Assembly: GCF_000763385.1 (NCBI RefSeq) | Contig: NZ_JQFA01000002.1 | Span: 3,534,001-3,598,000, forward strand | Length of the DNA stretch: 64,000 nt | Reading direction: 5' to 3' | Source: Leptolyngbya sp. KIOST-1 | GTDB lineage: Bacteria > Cyanobacteriota > Cyanobacteriia > Phormidesmidales > Phormidesmidaceae | Part shown: one piece after another, positions 26,856-35,614 of the stretch | How the letters are laid out: each line of letters begins with the position of its first letter | Numbering within the stretch: the first letter of the stretch is position 1 | Translations under genes and position numbers: made by a program | The notes under the pieces: generated by a model | Told to the model about the DNA's origin: nothing | The model's database searches: none | The model's input: the letters and a program-made list of their open reading frames with translations, nothing else

Positions 26856-26920
26856 TCGTCACCCGGACATGGTTGAGTACCTAGCTTGAGCGTCGGCGAT
26901 CGCCCCACAGCGACTGGCCC

Positions 26921-27049
26921 TAGGGCGTGTCATCAATTGTGGCCAAAGCGCCTGTATACCAGGCTTTGCCACGCCCGACCCAAAAACCAGGCTAGGGACT
27001 GTAACCCTTGGTTTGTAGGTATTCAGCAGCTGATTGATGACAGCTCCTA
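26921..27049. mobile_element. MITE-like element, copy A (129 bp)
   Basis: The left end TAGGGCGTGTCATCAATT (26921-26938) matches the reverse complement of the right end (TAGGAGCTGTCATCAATC, 27032-27049) at 14 of 18 positions. The element is 129 bp, has no coding capacity, and begins and ends with TA. It matches copy B at 46704-46832 over its whole length, including TTTGCCACGCCCGACCCAAA inside. It lies between the HTH-AAA gene and the receiver gene. Confidence 0.8.
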
Positions 27050-27562
27050 CGAGAGCCGATTGTCGCTGTATCTGTGGTCGAAATGCTTCAAAACACGCTC
27101 CCTTTATAGACCGACCATGGCTGAAAAACGACCAAAAATAAGTCTAAATTATAAACCTCAAGGGCAGTAATTTTATCTTGCCGAAATATCTTGCGATCTT
27201 GAGTAGACGGCCAATTGCTTCTCAAATTATGTTAGGGCAGATTATCCGTGAGCCACCTCCAGATCAGGCTGGCAGCAGTCCATTGGGCCAAGTCCTGGTG
27301 AATTGCAAAAAGCCTTAACCTGGCGGAGCACCTGGGTGGATAAACCCCGTCCATCCCAGGCTCTAGTCCGGCTCGCTTGGGGTGATGAGTGGCCGCTGCT
27401 GTAGTCGATTTGAACGCTGAAAAAGCAATTCAAAGGTGCTTAAAACGTCAGTATGGCCGCCAATTTTCAGTTATTTTTCTTACCCTGACCCGGGCCCTCA
27501 GGATCAAGGTTCTGCACCGCTATGTCCTCACCGCTAACCACTCAGGGTTAACTATCGAGCGT
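27050..27562. other. Intergenic region upstream of the pseudo-receiver gene
   Basis: About 510 bp without a convincing gene. The receiver frame extends back to 27389 in-frame, but the added sequence is basic and low in family resemblance, so it is treated as untranslated here. Confidence 0.4.
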
Positions 27563-28030
27563 ATGGCCAACTCTCTTGCAATAAATCCACCGTCCCCATC
27601 CCCATGTTCTGGTCTGATTCCCAATTTGATCGATTATCGGGGCTTTGAGACGAAAGGCGCTATTCGGGAGCTACTGCTGATTGACAATGAACCCGATATT
27701 TGTGCGTTGGTTCAGGATGCTCTGGGGGAGTTTGAGGGCTGGCGGGTAACAACTTACTGCGATCCCAGAGATCTAGATTTCAGCACCTGTGGCCCCTGGG
27801 ATGCAATTTTGCTAGAGATTTCGGTGACGCGGCTGACGGGAGTTGCGCTTGTTCCCGCCCTGCAATTGCACCCCTGTACCGGTCACATTCCCATTGTGTT
27901 GCTGACCTCCCAGGTGAGGGCGAGGGACTATGCTCAGTTTGAGCAAATGGGGGTAGCTGGGGTGATTCCTAAACCCTTTGACCCGGTTACGCTTGGCCGC
28001 CGGATTGCCCAACTGCTCCACTGGATATAG
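27563..28030 (+). CDS. Receiver-domain protein lacking the phosphoacceptor aspartate
   Basis: A 155-residue single receiver (CheY-like) domain with no output domain. The start is placed at ATG 27563; the frame is open to 27389 and could start earlier. The acidic pocket reads LLIDNEPD (38-45), so the usual second Asp is Asn. The phosphoacceptor strand WDAILLEISVTRLTG (79-93) has Glu85 where Asp is normally phosphorylated. The switch Thr (IVLLTS) and conserved Lys (PKPFDP) are kept. The Asp-to-Glu change can mimic phosphorylation in some receivers, so it may be constitutively on or a non-phosphorylated adaptor. It lies downstream of MITE copy A. Confidence 0.78.
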   Translation: MANSLAINPPSPSPCSGLIPNLIDYRGFETKGAIRELLLIDNEPDICALVQDALGEFEGWRVTTYCDPRDLDFSTCGPWDAILLEISVTRLTGVALVPALQLHPCTGHIPIVLLTSQVRARDYAQFEQMGVAGVIPKPFDPVTLGRRIAQLLHWI

Positions 28031-28111
28031 CGTTGGCCAGGTCGCCCGGCCCGATTCGTTCAGGATTGGTTCAGAACGGACAGGGGCTATTCCAGCAGCC
28101 TGAGCCCTGGG

Positions 28112-29320
28112 CTAGGCCATACGAATCTCATTGTCGGTTGGCAAGGGGGCAGCAGCGGGTTGGGTTTTGGGATAGTGAATCGATTTGAGGTACCAAAAAA
28201 CGACCACCAGGGGCAGCACGTAGCGATCCCAGGGGATGGCTTTCATCATAATCAGGGCATTGAAGGTCACTATCCAGAACAGCAGGTCGGGTTTAGCAAA
28301 GCGCAGGCAGGTCAACAGGGCCAACCCGTAGTACATCGCCAGCGTTAAGCCGTAGAAAGGGAGGAAGTCGGCCACTTTGCCCATATTGCCGTAGGGGGTT
28401 TCCAGCGGGGGGAAAATCAGGCAAAAAACCAGCAGTCCGGCGGCGATCAGCAGCCATTTTTTTTGGTTGTTGCGCAGGGATTGGAGTGGATTGGTGGGGC
28501 GAAACAGCAGCCATTCTGGAATCACGATGTAAACACCCACAAAGCCGAGAAAGTTGATCGCACCGCCAGGGGTGAGGGACAGGGTGCTTTTTTGCACCTC
28601 GGGGGCATGGGAGACGATCGCACTGGCGGGGGCCAATCCGTCAAACAGCGCGATCCAGCCCAAAATCGTCAGGCTGGCCAGGGCCGGGGCCAGCCATCGC
28701 TGGTGCTGGAGCGAACCTACGGGCTGCCCCTGGCGGTACTGGTGGGCGATCGCTAAAAACTCGTAGGTGGCGATCGCCATAGGAAACGCCAGCATGTACT
28801 GCCGTGAAGCGATCGCTAGCACAAAGGCCAGGCCGCTCAGCCAGTGGCGATCGCGCACATAGGCCACAAACCCCAGCAGCACCCAGGTACAGGCAATCAT
28901 TTCGGTGTAGAGCCGGCCGCTGAGAAACAAAAAATACGGGCACAAAAAAAGACCAATCAAACAGACAATGGCCCGACCGCCCTTTTGTTTGCTGGGCCAG
29001 CCAATGATCGCCACAATGACGAGCGACAGCATGAGATTGAGCAATCGCCCCGCCACCATACCCTGGCCAAACAGGTATTCCAGAAAACCAAACATCATGA
29101 AAGGCAGGGGGGTATTTAAGCTGTGATATTCCCGCAGGTCTGAGAGCGTCGGTAGCAGACTATCGCTAAAGGTCAGGCTCGACTTCCAAAAATTGACTTC
29201 ATCCCAGTAGGGCGGCCCCTGCAAAAAATCGAGCCAGGCCACAATCGCCAGATAGATAACGGTGATGCCGCCAAGAAAGAGCATCTTTTGCTGGGAATGG
29301 CTGAAGGATTGCAGTTTCAT
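28112..29320 (-). CDS. Polytopic GT-C-like glycosyltransferase
   Basis: A 402-residue membrane protein with about ten TM helices. After TM1 the loop reads PPYWDEVNFWKSS (residues 36-48), the acidic luminal/periplasmic loop position found in GT-C enzymes such as Alg10 and PMT relatives. Later helices carry ASRQYMLAFPMA and ETPYGNMGKVADFLPFYG. It probably uses a polyprenyl-phosphate sugar donor outside the membrane. It is last in the minus-strand polysaccharide run, 97 bp behind a GT2 gene. The sugar is not deducible. Confidence 0.65.
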   Translation of the reverse strand: MKLQSFSHSQQKMLFLGGITVIYLAIVAWLDFLQGPPYWDEVNFWKSSLTFSDSLLPTLSDLREYHSLNTPLPFMMFGFLEYLFGQGMVAGRLLNLMLSLVIVAIIGWPSKQKGGRAIVCLIGLFLCPYFLFLSGRLYTEMIACTWVLLGFVAYVRDRHWLSGLAFVLAIASRQYMLAFPMAIATYEFLAIAHQYRQGQPVGSLQHQRWLAPALASLTILGWIALFDGLAPASAIVSHAPEVQKSTLSLTPGGAINFLGFVGVYIVIPEWLLFRPTNPLQSLRNNQKKWLLIAAGLLVFCLIFPPLETPYGNMGKVADFLPFYGLTLAMYYGLALLTCLRFAKPDLLFWIVTFNALIMMKAIPWDRYVLPLVVVFWYLKSIHYPKTQPAAAPLPTDNEIRMA

Positions 29321-29417
29321 GCGGAAAAGAGATCTTTGAACATAGACAACGGCGGGTGGGCATTCACATCAATAGCATGCCCGCTAAGCATGGCAAATCC
29401 GACTCAGTGAACTAGGA

Positions 29418-30341
29418 CTAGCAGGAAGCGGTTGAGGTTGAGGGAGTGGCTTTCTGCTGGCTGCGCTCCCAGAAAAAGCCCGCCACGTTGGCTACCTGGG
29501 ACAAAAATAGCAGCCCCGACAACGCCACCGCCTGAATTTGAGGTTGACGCGTAAGCGGGTAGATCAGCAGCTGCCAGTAAAACCGCAGCGGCTCCACCTT
29601 GACCTGCTCATCAATCCGACGAGACCTGACCTGGTGAAAGCAGTAGGCCCCGCGCCCGTAGTTAAAGTGCTGCCGCCAAAATCGCCGCAGCGACAGGTGG
29701 TGGGTATGTCTGACCTTGGCCGTCGGTGCATAGACCAGGGGGAGGCCCAGCTGGAGCCAGCGATCGCAAAATTCGCGGTCTTCCCCCGCCGCCAGCGGAA
29801 AGGAAGTGTCGAACCCGCCGCTCTGGCGGAACTGCTCGGTCGCCATCGCAAAGTTGTTGGAGGCAAAAAAGCTGGGCTGGTGGCGACTGTTGTAGTAGTC
29901 GTACAGGTAGTCGATTAGGAGCTGGCTAGCGGTTGAAAACAGGTTTTCAGGCAGGGCGTTCACGGTGTAGCCGCCCACCAGCGCCTTGGGCTGCGGCTGC
30001 AGCGCGGCCTCTAGGGCCGTGAGCCAGTCGGGGTAGGGCTGGCAGTCGTCGTCGGTAAACACCAGGTACTGCCCCTGGGCCTGGGCTGCCCCGGTGTTGC
30101 GAGCGCAGGCGGGGCCGCTGTTGTTTTGACGCAGCAGGGTGAGGTTGAGGGTCAACTTGAAGGGCTCTGCCACCGGGGCGATGGGCGGGCTGCTGCCGTC
30201 GTCTACCACGATTACCTCGAAGCGATCGCGGGGATAGCTTAGCTCGGCCAAGCTTTGCAGACAGCTCGATAGGCGATCAGGCCGATTATAGGTGGGAATC
30301 ACGATCGAGAAGAGCAAAGAGTTTTTCATCGAGTTTTCCAT
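29418..30341 (-). CDS. Family 2 glycosyltransferase
   Basis: A 307-residue GT-A enzyme. SIVIPTYNRPDRL opens the fold, VIVVDDGSSPP follows, the DDD metal site is in LVFTDDDCQPYPDW, and the acceptor-side motif is AAGEDREFCDRWLQLG. A C-terminal hydrophobic segment (ALSGLLFLSQVANVAGFFW) suggests membrane association. Two possible ATG starts lie 12 bp apart. It is part of the minus-strand run between a flippase and the GT-C-like gene. Confidence 0.88.
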   Translation of the reverse strand: MENSMKNSLLFSIVIPTYNRPDRLSSCLQSLAELSYPRDRFEVIVVDDGSSPPIAPVAEPFKLTLNLTLLRQNNSGPACARNTGAAQAQGQYLVFTDDDCQPYPDWLTALEAALQPQPKALVGGYTVNALPENLFSTASQLLIDYLYDYYNSRHQPSFFASNNFAMATEQFRQSGGFDTSFPLAAGEDREFCDRWLQLGLPLVYAPTAKVRHTHHLSLRRFWRQHFNYGRGAYCFHQVRSRRIDEQVKVEPLRFYWQLLIYPLTRQPQIQAVALSGLLFLSQVANVAGFFWERSQQKATPSTSTASC

Positions 30342-30450
30342 GGAGCTAAACCATCATAACTGTTTCACTTTTCGCTTTAGCCAGAGAACAATGCCGAGCA
30401 TAGCGGTAAACGAGTTGTCTATCGTGGACAGAAATAAGCGGCCTGGGAGA

Positions 30451-31941
30451 TCAATTTGACCATCCTCTACCAAAAATAAATTCAGCCACAGCAGAGAATT
30501 TCCTTTGGGCAATGCCTAATTCATGGGAATTAAACTCGCCCAAGGTAAGAAAGCCAAGGGGAATGAGGGCAGCTAATACCGAAAGCTGAAGCAGCAGTAG
30601 AATTCCCTCAGAGGACCAGCTAGATGCCAAAGTATAAAAAATGAGGCTCAGGCCAACGCTGCGAAGCAATGTACTGAAACTGGGGATAATTTTCCAGTAA
30701 ACATAAACAGCATAGACCGTAGCCAATGCACCCAGAGTAGCTACAGCACTCGATACCCAAGCGGCCCCAATTGAACCAATACGCGGAATAAGTACCCAGT
30801 GCCCTACGATCGCGATCGGGACCAGAGGCCCGACCAGGGCAAAGGTCCAGTTTGGTTTTCCAGCCGCCGTAAGAATTGAGGTGGTCACCGAAATCATGGC
30901 TAATGAAATAGCCCCAAAGATGAGTACCGACAAAAAGGATGCTGTTTCTAAAAACGTGTTGCCAAAGATCAGCGTGACAATTTGAGTAGCAGATCCTGCC
31001 ATTAAGCTGGCAAAAGGAATCATCAGCAAGATTGCTCTCATCGCCTCCCGACTCATATTTTTGGCCGCAGCCAAATCTTCTTTAAACAGGGTACGAGTCA
31101 GGGTCGACAGCAACAGTGGCGAAAAGGCCAGCGTAAACATTCCGGGGATCAACGCCAGATTTTGAGCAGCGCCATAAAACCCAACTTGAGCCGCCGTGCC
31201 ACCAAAAATTTGGAGTGCAAACAAATCTAGCTTCTCGTACAAGCGCAGGCTCATGGAAAGCATGAACAGTGGCACGGCATATCCCCACAGTTTTCCGATG
31301 GGAAAGGAGGATGGGCTAAACAGGGTGGGGCGAATGTAGAATCTGCTCAGCAGTAGCTCCACCAGAGATGCACCCAGGCTGCCCAGAATTGCCCCTTCAA
31401 TTGAGAGCCCCATCGCTACCAGAGCTACAATCAGCAGCAGACGTGCAATCCAACGTCCGGCTGTGGTGATAGCCCGCTGCGTAAACCCGCCTGTGCCCAC
31501 TAAAATACTGCGGTGTACATAGCCTAGGCAAAACAGGGGAATGTCTAGGGAAAATAGCCTGAGGTAGTTGGCAGTGGCGGGTTCATTCAAAAATGCCGCG
31601 ATCGGGTCGGCCAGCAGCCAAATCAGTGTAGTAAACCCGCAGCCCGCCAAGAGATGTAGTTGCAGCACCTTTGTTCCAATCGGCCGCCAATCCTCTGCCT
31701 CTCCCACAAACTTAATCGTCGTTCGGGTAAAGGCAGAGGTCACTGTCCAGCCAATCCAGGACATCAATGATGCAACCAGCGTAAACAGTCCGTACCCCTC
31801 TGGGCCTAGATTGCGTGTCAGAAAGCCCGAAGTAATAATTCCAGTTGGCAAAAGCAGAGCTTCGGCCAAGAAAATCTGGATGGTTCCACTAACCAGTTGT
31901 CGTTTTGTATGGGAAACTGCGGGAGACATACGGTTAGCCAC
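30451..31941 (-). CDS. Oligosaccharide flippase (MOP/Wzx-like)
   Basis: A 496-residue protein with about 12-14 TM helices of the polysaccharide-transporter branch of the MOP superfamily. The N-terminus has the typical amphipathic entry helix (RQLVSGTIQIFLAEALLLPTGIITSGFLTRNLGPEGYGLFTL), followed by charged loops and the mid-protein YEKLDLFALQIFGGTAAQVGFYGAAQNLA. It should flip lipid-linked sugar units across the plasma membrane. It is the fifth gene of the run, after three GT2 genes and the flavoprotein. A second in-frame ATG lies 12 bp downstream. Confidence 0.88.
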   Translation of the reverse strand: MANRMSPAVSHTKRQLVSGTIQIFLAEALLLPTGIITSGFLTRNLGPEGYGLFTLVASLMSWIGWTVTSAFTRTTIKFVGEAEDWRPIGTKVLQLHLLAGCGFTTLIWLLADPIAAFLNEPATANYLRLFSLDIPLFCLGYVHRSILVGTGGFTQRAITTAGRWIARLLLIVALVAMGLSIEGAILGSLGASLVELLLSRFYIRPTLFSPSSFPIGKLWGYAVPLFMLSMSLRLYEKLDLFALQIFGGTAAQVGFYGAAQNLALIPGMFTLAFSPLLLSTLTRTLFKEDLAAAKNMSREAMRAILLMIPFASLMAGSATQIVTLIFGNTFLETASFLSVLIFGAISLAMISVTTSILTAAGKPNWTFALVGPLVPIAIVGHWVLIPRIGSIGAAWVSSAVATLGALATVYAVYVYWKIIPSFSTLLRSVGLSLIFYTLASSWSSEGILLLLQLSVLAALIPLGFLTLGEFNSHELGIAQRKFSAVAEFIFGRGWSN

Positions 31942-32009
31942 ATTGAATACATCCGATCGGACCCTCGACGATAGATAGACGGGTAAAAACAGTCGTACTA
32001 TCGGTTGGC

Positions 32010-33020
32010 CTAGGCCTCAAAATATTTTTCGAGAATGTCGTCATTCAGCAGCAGCCGAGGACGAACAAAGCCAATTCCCAACCCGACTAGAAATAGCCCG
32101 TAGGATGCCAGCACCACAGGAAGGGCAAGGGGCAGGGAGACTAACCGTTTAGGATCCTCTACGATCAGCCGGTAGGTGCGTTGCAAGACTTCCCTGGTTT
32201 TCCTGACCGTAATGCCGACGCAGGCCACTAGGTCAAACAGAGGATTGGCTACTAGCTGATCCTTTTGCTCTGGGTTTCCAGTCATTCTGGCCACAGCCAG
32301 AGCATCGTAACCGAGCAGTAGAAACCGCCAGAAAAAGTGGGAGAGTCCATTCGGTGCTGCATGAACAGCCCGAGCTGAAGGTTGTTGCCAAATCTGGTAG
32401 CCTTTGTTCGCTAATGAGTGGGCATGGACTACGCAGTTTCCTCGATAGATAGGAAGATCGCAGGGAATCGGGTGACTCAACAAAAACTTTTGTCTAAAAG
32501 CAACGTTGTTGCAAAAGTAGTTGGCGGAGCAATCCAGTTCCCTTTTGCGAGAAAACCTAGGGAAAATATAGGTTATTGCAATGCCTATGTCGTAGGCACT
32601 GGAAGCTGCAAGAGATGTTTCGCCAGCTACAACCTGGATCTCAGGGTCGAGGGCAAAGGGTGTCAAAAGGCTACGCAACCAGGAGGATTCATACTGGCAA
32701 TCTGAGTCACACAGAACTAATATTTCTCCTGTCACTAACGAAAACCCTTTCATCTTGGCCTCGTAGTAATTAGTACCAGCCTCAATCTTTCTGACCTTCA
32801 GCCAAGTATACCGAGCGCATAGCTGCTGCATGACCTCTTCAGGCACATCACCACTTTCAAGAATCAAAACCTCATTGGCCTGATCGGGCGATAAATCTTG
32901 AGCGGCTAACGTGTCCAGACACTGGGACAATCCATCAATTTCGGCAGTAGACAAGTTTTCGGTCTCAACAACAATAGAAAAGCTGGGTAGTTTTACACCG
33001 TGTTCTAATTGTGTGGCCAT
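32010..33020 (-). CDS. Family 2 glycosyltransferase
   Basis: A 336-residue GT2 protein with SIVVETENLSTAEIDGL at the start (a diverged nucleotide-binding strand), the DSD metal site in LVLCDSDCQYESSWLRSLL, then GETSLAASSAYD and an acceptor-side region (YRGNCVVHAHSLANKGYQIW) in place of the usual ED motif. Two hydrophobic helices near the C-terminus (about 290-320) anchor it. Diverged catalytic strands suggest an unusual acceptor or reduced activity. Confidence 0.8.
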   Translation of the reverse strand: MATQLEHGVKLPSFSIVVETENLSTAEIDGLSQCLDTLAAQDLSPDQANEVLILESGDVPEEVMQQLCARYTWLKVRKIEAGTNYYEAKMKGFSLVTGEILVLCDSDCQYESSWLRSLLTPFALDPEIQVVAGETSLAASSAYDIGIAITYIFPRFSRKRELDCSANYFCNNVAFRQKFLLSHPIPCDLPIYRGNCVVHAHSLANKGYQIWQQPSARAVHAAPNGLSHFFWRFLLLGYDALAVARMTGNPEQKDQLVANPLFDLVACVGITVRKTREVLQRTYRLIVEDPKRLVSLPLALPVVLASYGLFLVGLGIGFVRPRLLLNDDILEKYFEA

Positions 33021-33121
33021 TATGGCTATCTCCTATATCTCTTGAAAGTTGTCAATTTTCACGTCGCTCTGGAATTGTTTTTACATTGAGGTAAAGGGCT
33101 GTCAGCTCAAGCTTCGATCTC

Positions 33122-34045
33122 TTATACTCGACTCGAAGTCCTGCCCAGTTTAAGTCTCACTACTTCCCAGGCGCTGATGTAGCGCACCATCACCATCACT
33201 AGTGAAACCTTAAGTTTTTGATTCAGGTTTTTTAGCCGCCCATCGCCAAAGGCATTGACCACAAAAAAGACCGGCGGCACCAAGTTTTTTAGCAACGCTT
33301 GCACAAACATACGCTGGCGCTGACCAAGAGACTTAGCCTGTTTGAGCTGCACCTCGTAGTAGCCACCTGCTAGTCGTACCGTGCGCTGATATAGTTCCCT
33401 CAACAATCGCCGTGCCGGATGATCTACCTGAACTTCATCGGCGTAGACCTGCTGAAATCCGGCTTCGAATACCCGTTGTCCCCACTCCAGGTCGCCGTTT
33501 GACTTCAGCTGCATGTCGAAAGGTCCCACCTGGTCAATCACCCGTCGCCAGGTGATAGCGTTGGCGGTGGCCCCGCCGTGATGGTCACGCAAAAGCTGCT
33601 CCTGGGGAAAGGCCGTCAGGCTCTCAAAAAGCTCCACTGCCGTAGGATGCTGGGGGTCGGCAAAAAATAAGTTGATCCGCCCTACAACCAGTCCACAGTT
33701 AGGATCCTGACTTAGTCTGGCTACGCCCCGCTCCAGCCAGTCGACTGCAGGAACACAGTCGGCATCGGTAAAGGCAATCACCTCTCCCTTGGCCACCGCC
33801 AGGCCCCGGTTGCGGGCAGCGTAGGAGCCGGGTCTGGTTTCGACCACCAGGGTGGCGTTGTCGTAGGCGGTGACCAGGGTCTTGAGCCCCGCCAGGTCGT
33901 CAGAGCCATTGTCGACCACGATGATTTCAAACCGCGATCGCGGGTAGGTTTGCTGGGCTAGGGCGGCTAAACACTGCTGCAGCCGCTCCCCGTCGTTGAA
34001 GACGGGGATAATCACCGATACAAAGGGAGCGTCAGAGCGGTGCAT
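33122..34045 (-). CDS. Family 2 glycosyltransferase
   Basis: A 307-residue GT2 protein. The start is placed at ATG 34045, 19 bp after the upstream stop, because it gives the family N-terminus MHRSDAPFVSVIIPVFNDGE; longer versions would overlap the preceding gene. Visible are FEIIVVDNGSDD, the DAD site in IAFTDADCVPAVDWLERG, and DLEWGQRVFEAGFQQVY for acceptor binding. It is closely spaced with the flavoprotein gene, indicating one transcript. Confidence 0.88.
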   Translation of the reverse strand: MHRSDAPFVSVIIPVFNDGERLQQCLAALAQQTYPRSRFEIIVVDNGSDDLAGLKTLVTAYDNATLVVETRPGSYAARNRGLAVAKGEVIAFTDADCVPAVDWLERGVARLSQDPNCGLVVGRINLFFADPQHPTAVELFESLTAFPQEQLLRDHHGGATANAITWRRVIDQVGPFDMQLKSNGDLEWGQRVFEAGFQQVYADEVQVDHPARRLLRELYQRTVRLAGGYYEVQLKQAKSLGQRQRMFVQALLKNLVPPVFFVVNAFGDGRLKNLNQKLKVSLVMVMVRYISAWEVVRLKLGRTSSRV

Positions 34046-34064
34046 AGCGCGTCCTTTTGGTTGC

Positions 34065-35552
34065 CTAGGCCGCCTGGGACAGCGATCGCCCGGCGGTAAC
34101 CAGCTCGGCACCCTGCTTCAGCTTTGACCACTCCTGGTCAGTAAAGTTCTCGTGGTATGAGCGCTCGACATTAATGTTCCAAATGTCGTGGTTTTCGCCG
34201 ACGATGTTGCGGGCCGCCAGCAGGGCGGACAGCATGGAGTGGTCCTGGTTGTTATAGCGGTGCATGCCATTGCGACCCACGGTTTGCAGGTTTTCAAACC
34301 CACGGATGTAGTCCTCCAGCACCTTGAGATGCTGACGGTACTCACCGTCGTACACCGGGTAGGCCTTAAACTGGCGAATCACGCAGCCGTCCTCCACATC
34401 GCTGAGGGCTACACCCAGACCCAGACGGGCAATCTCACCGGAGGCCAGGGCAATTAGCTTTTCGTCGGACATTTCCCACAGCTCATCCCCCTGACTGCAA
34501 AAATACTCCATGCCCAAGCAGGTTTTGCTGGGGTCAGGCACCATTTCCGGGCTCCAGTTCTTGAAGTTTTGAATTCGCCCCACTTTAAATTCAGGGCTGT
34601 GGATGTACAGCCAGTTATCAGGGAAGAGATCGGGCTGATCGATAATCAGCGACACGATTAAAAAGTCGCGGTACTTGAGCCCTCGGGCGGCGGCCAGCAC
34701 CTCCTCGGGCGGCATTGGATCGAGGCGATGAACCAGCAGCGAAATGGGCATCGAGTTGATGAAGTGCTCCCCCACCAGGTCGAAGGTTTTGCCGTCTTTT
34801 TGGGCGACAATCTTGGTAATGCGCTTACCCTCGCGCTCAACCCGCACAACCTCGGTGTCAAGATGCACCGGGGAACCATGGCGATCGAGCAATTCCTGGC
34901 AGCGCTCCCACATCATGCCAGGGCCAAGCCGGGGGTAGTCAAACTTTTTAATCAGGCTTTTGGCATTTTGACTGCCAAATACAGCGTTGATCACCGCCTG
35001 CTTCAGCGACATGTTCTGAATGCGCTGAGCCGCCCAGTCCGCTCGAATTTGGCTGCAGGGAATGCCCCAAACCTTTTCGGTGTAGGTCTTAAAGAAGATC
35101 CGGTAGAGCCGCTCACCAAAGCAATCGATTACCCATTCTTCAAAGGTTTCAGCCTCAAAATCAGGGTTCAAATATTTATGCCCCTTGGCCTTCAGGTAGC
35201 TAAATAAGATTAAAGCACTGGTGACGGGGCCTAGATTTTTCAGCGTTTTGATCAGTGAAAGGGGGTAGTCGTAGAACTTGTTGTCGTAATAGATGCGCGA
35301 CATCCTTGGGGTTTGAATAAAATCGTCCCCCAGAATTTCTTTCCAAACGGCCTGCACCTCACCAACCTTGGTAAAGAAGCGGTGCCCTCCAATATCAAAG
35401 CGGTAACCTTTGTAGGTTTCGGTGCGGGAAATGCCGCCTACTTTGTCGGCTTTTTCCAATACGACTGATTTTTTGCCGTGCTTCATCAGCTCGTAGCCTG
35501 CGGTCAGACCCGCTGGCCCACCACCGATAATTACTACAGGGGATGACTGCAT
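34065..35552 (-). CDS. NAD(P)/FAD-dependent oxidoreductase, UDP-galactopyranose-mutase-like
   Basis: A 495-residue flavoprotein starting at ATG 35552. The FAD-binding Rossmann motif is VVIIGGGPAGLTAGYEL (6-22), with the acidic end of strand 2 in VVLEKADKVGGISRT and GYRFDIGGHRFFTK (49-62). Later come EKVWGIPC, YRDFLIVSL and a C-terminal FAD-contact region (VGRNGMHRYNNQDHSMLSAL). The fold matches UDP-galactopyranose mutase/protoporphyrinogen-oxidase-like enzymes, and the polysaccharide setting favours sugar-ring or deoxysugar chemistry. The exact substrate is unknown. It sits between two GT2 genes. Confidence 0.8.
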   Translation of the reverse strand: MQSSPVVIIGGGPAGLTAGYELMKHGKKSVVLEKADKVGGISRTETYKGYRFDIGGHRFFTKVGEVQAVWKEILGDDFIQTPRMSRIYYDNKFYDYPLSLIKTLKNLGPVTSALILFSYLKAKGHKYLNPDFEAETFEEWVIDCFGERLYRIFFKTYTEKVWGIPCSQIRADWAAQRIQNMSLKQAVINAVFGSQNAKSLIKKFDYPRLGPGMMWERCQELLDRHGSPVHLDTEVVRVEREGKRITKIVAQKDGKTFDLVGEHFINSMPISLLVHRLDPMPPEEVLAAARGLKYRDFLIVSLIIDQPDLFPDNWLYIHSPEFKVGRIQNFKNWSPEMVPDPSKTCLGMEYFCSQGDELWEMSDEKLIALASGEIARLGLGVALSDVEDGCVIRQFKAYPVYDGEYRQHLKVLEDYIRGFENLQTVGRNGMHRYNNQDHSMLSALLAARNIVGENHDIWNINVERSYHENFTDQEWSKLKQGAELVTAGRSLSQAA

Positions 35553-35614
35553 TGATTCAACTCCAGAATTAGGATAGCTATTGTGACAACCAGGGGGGCA
35601 AAGACGACGGACTA

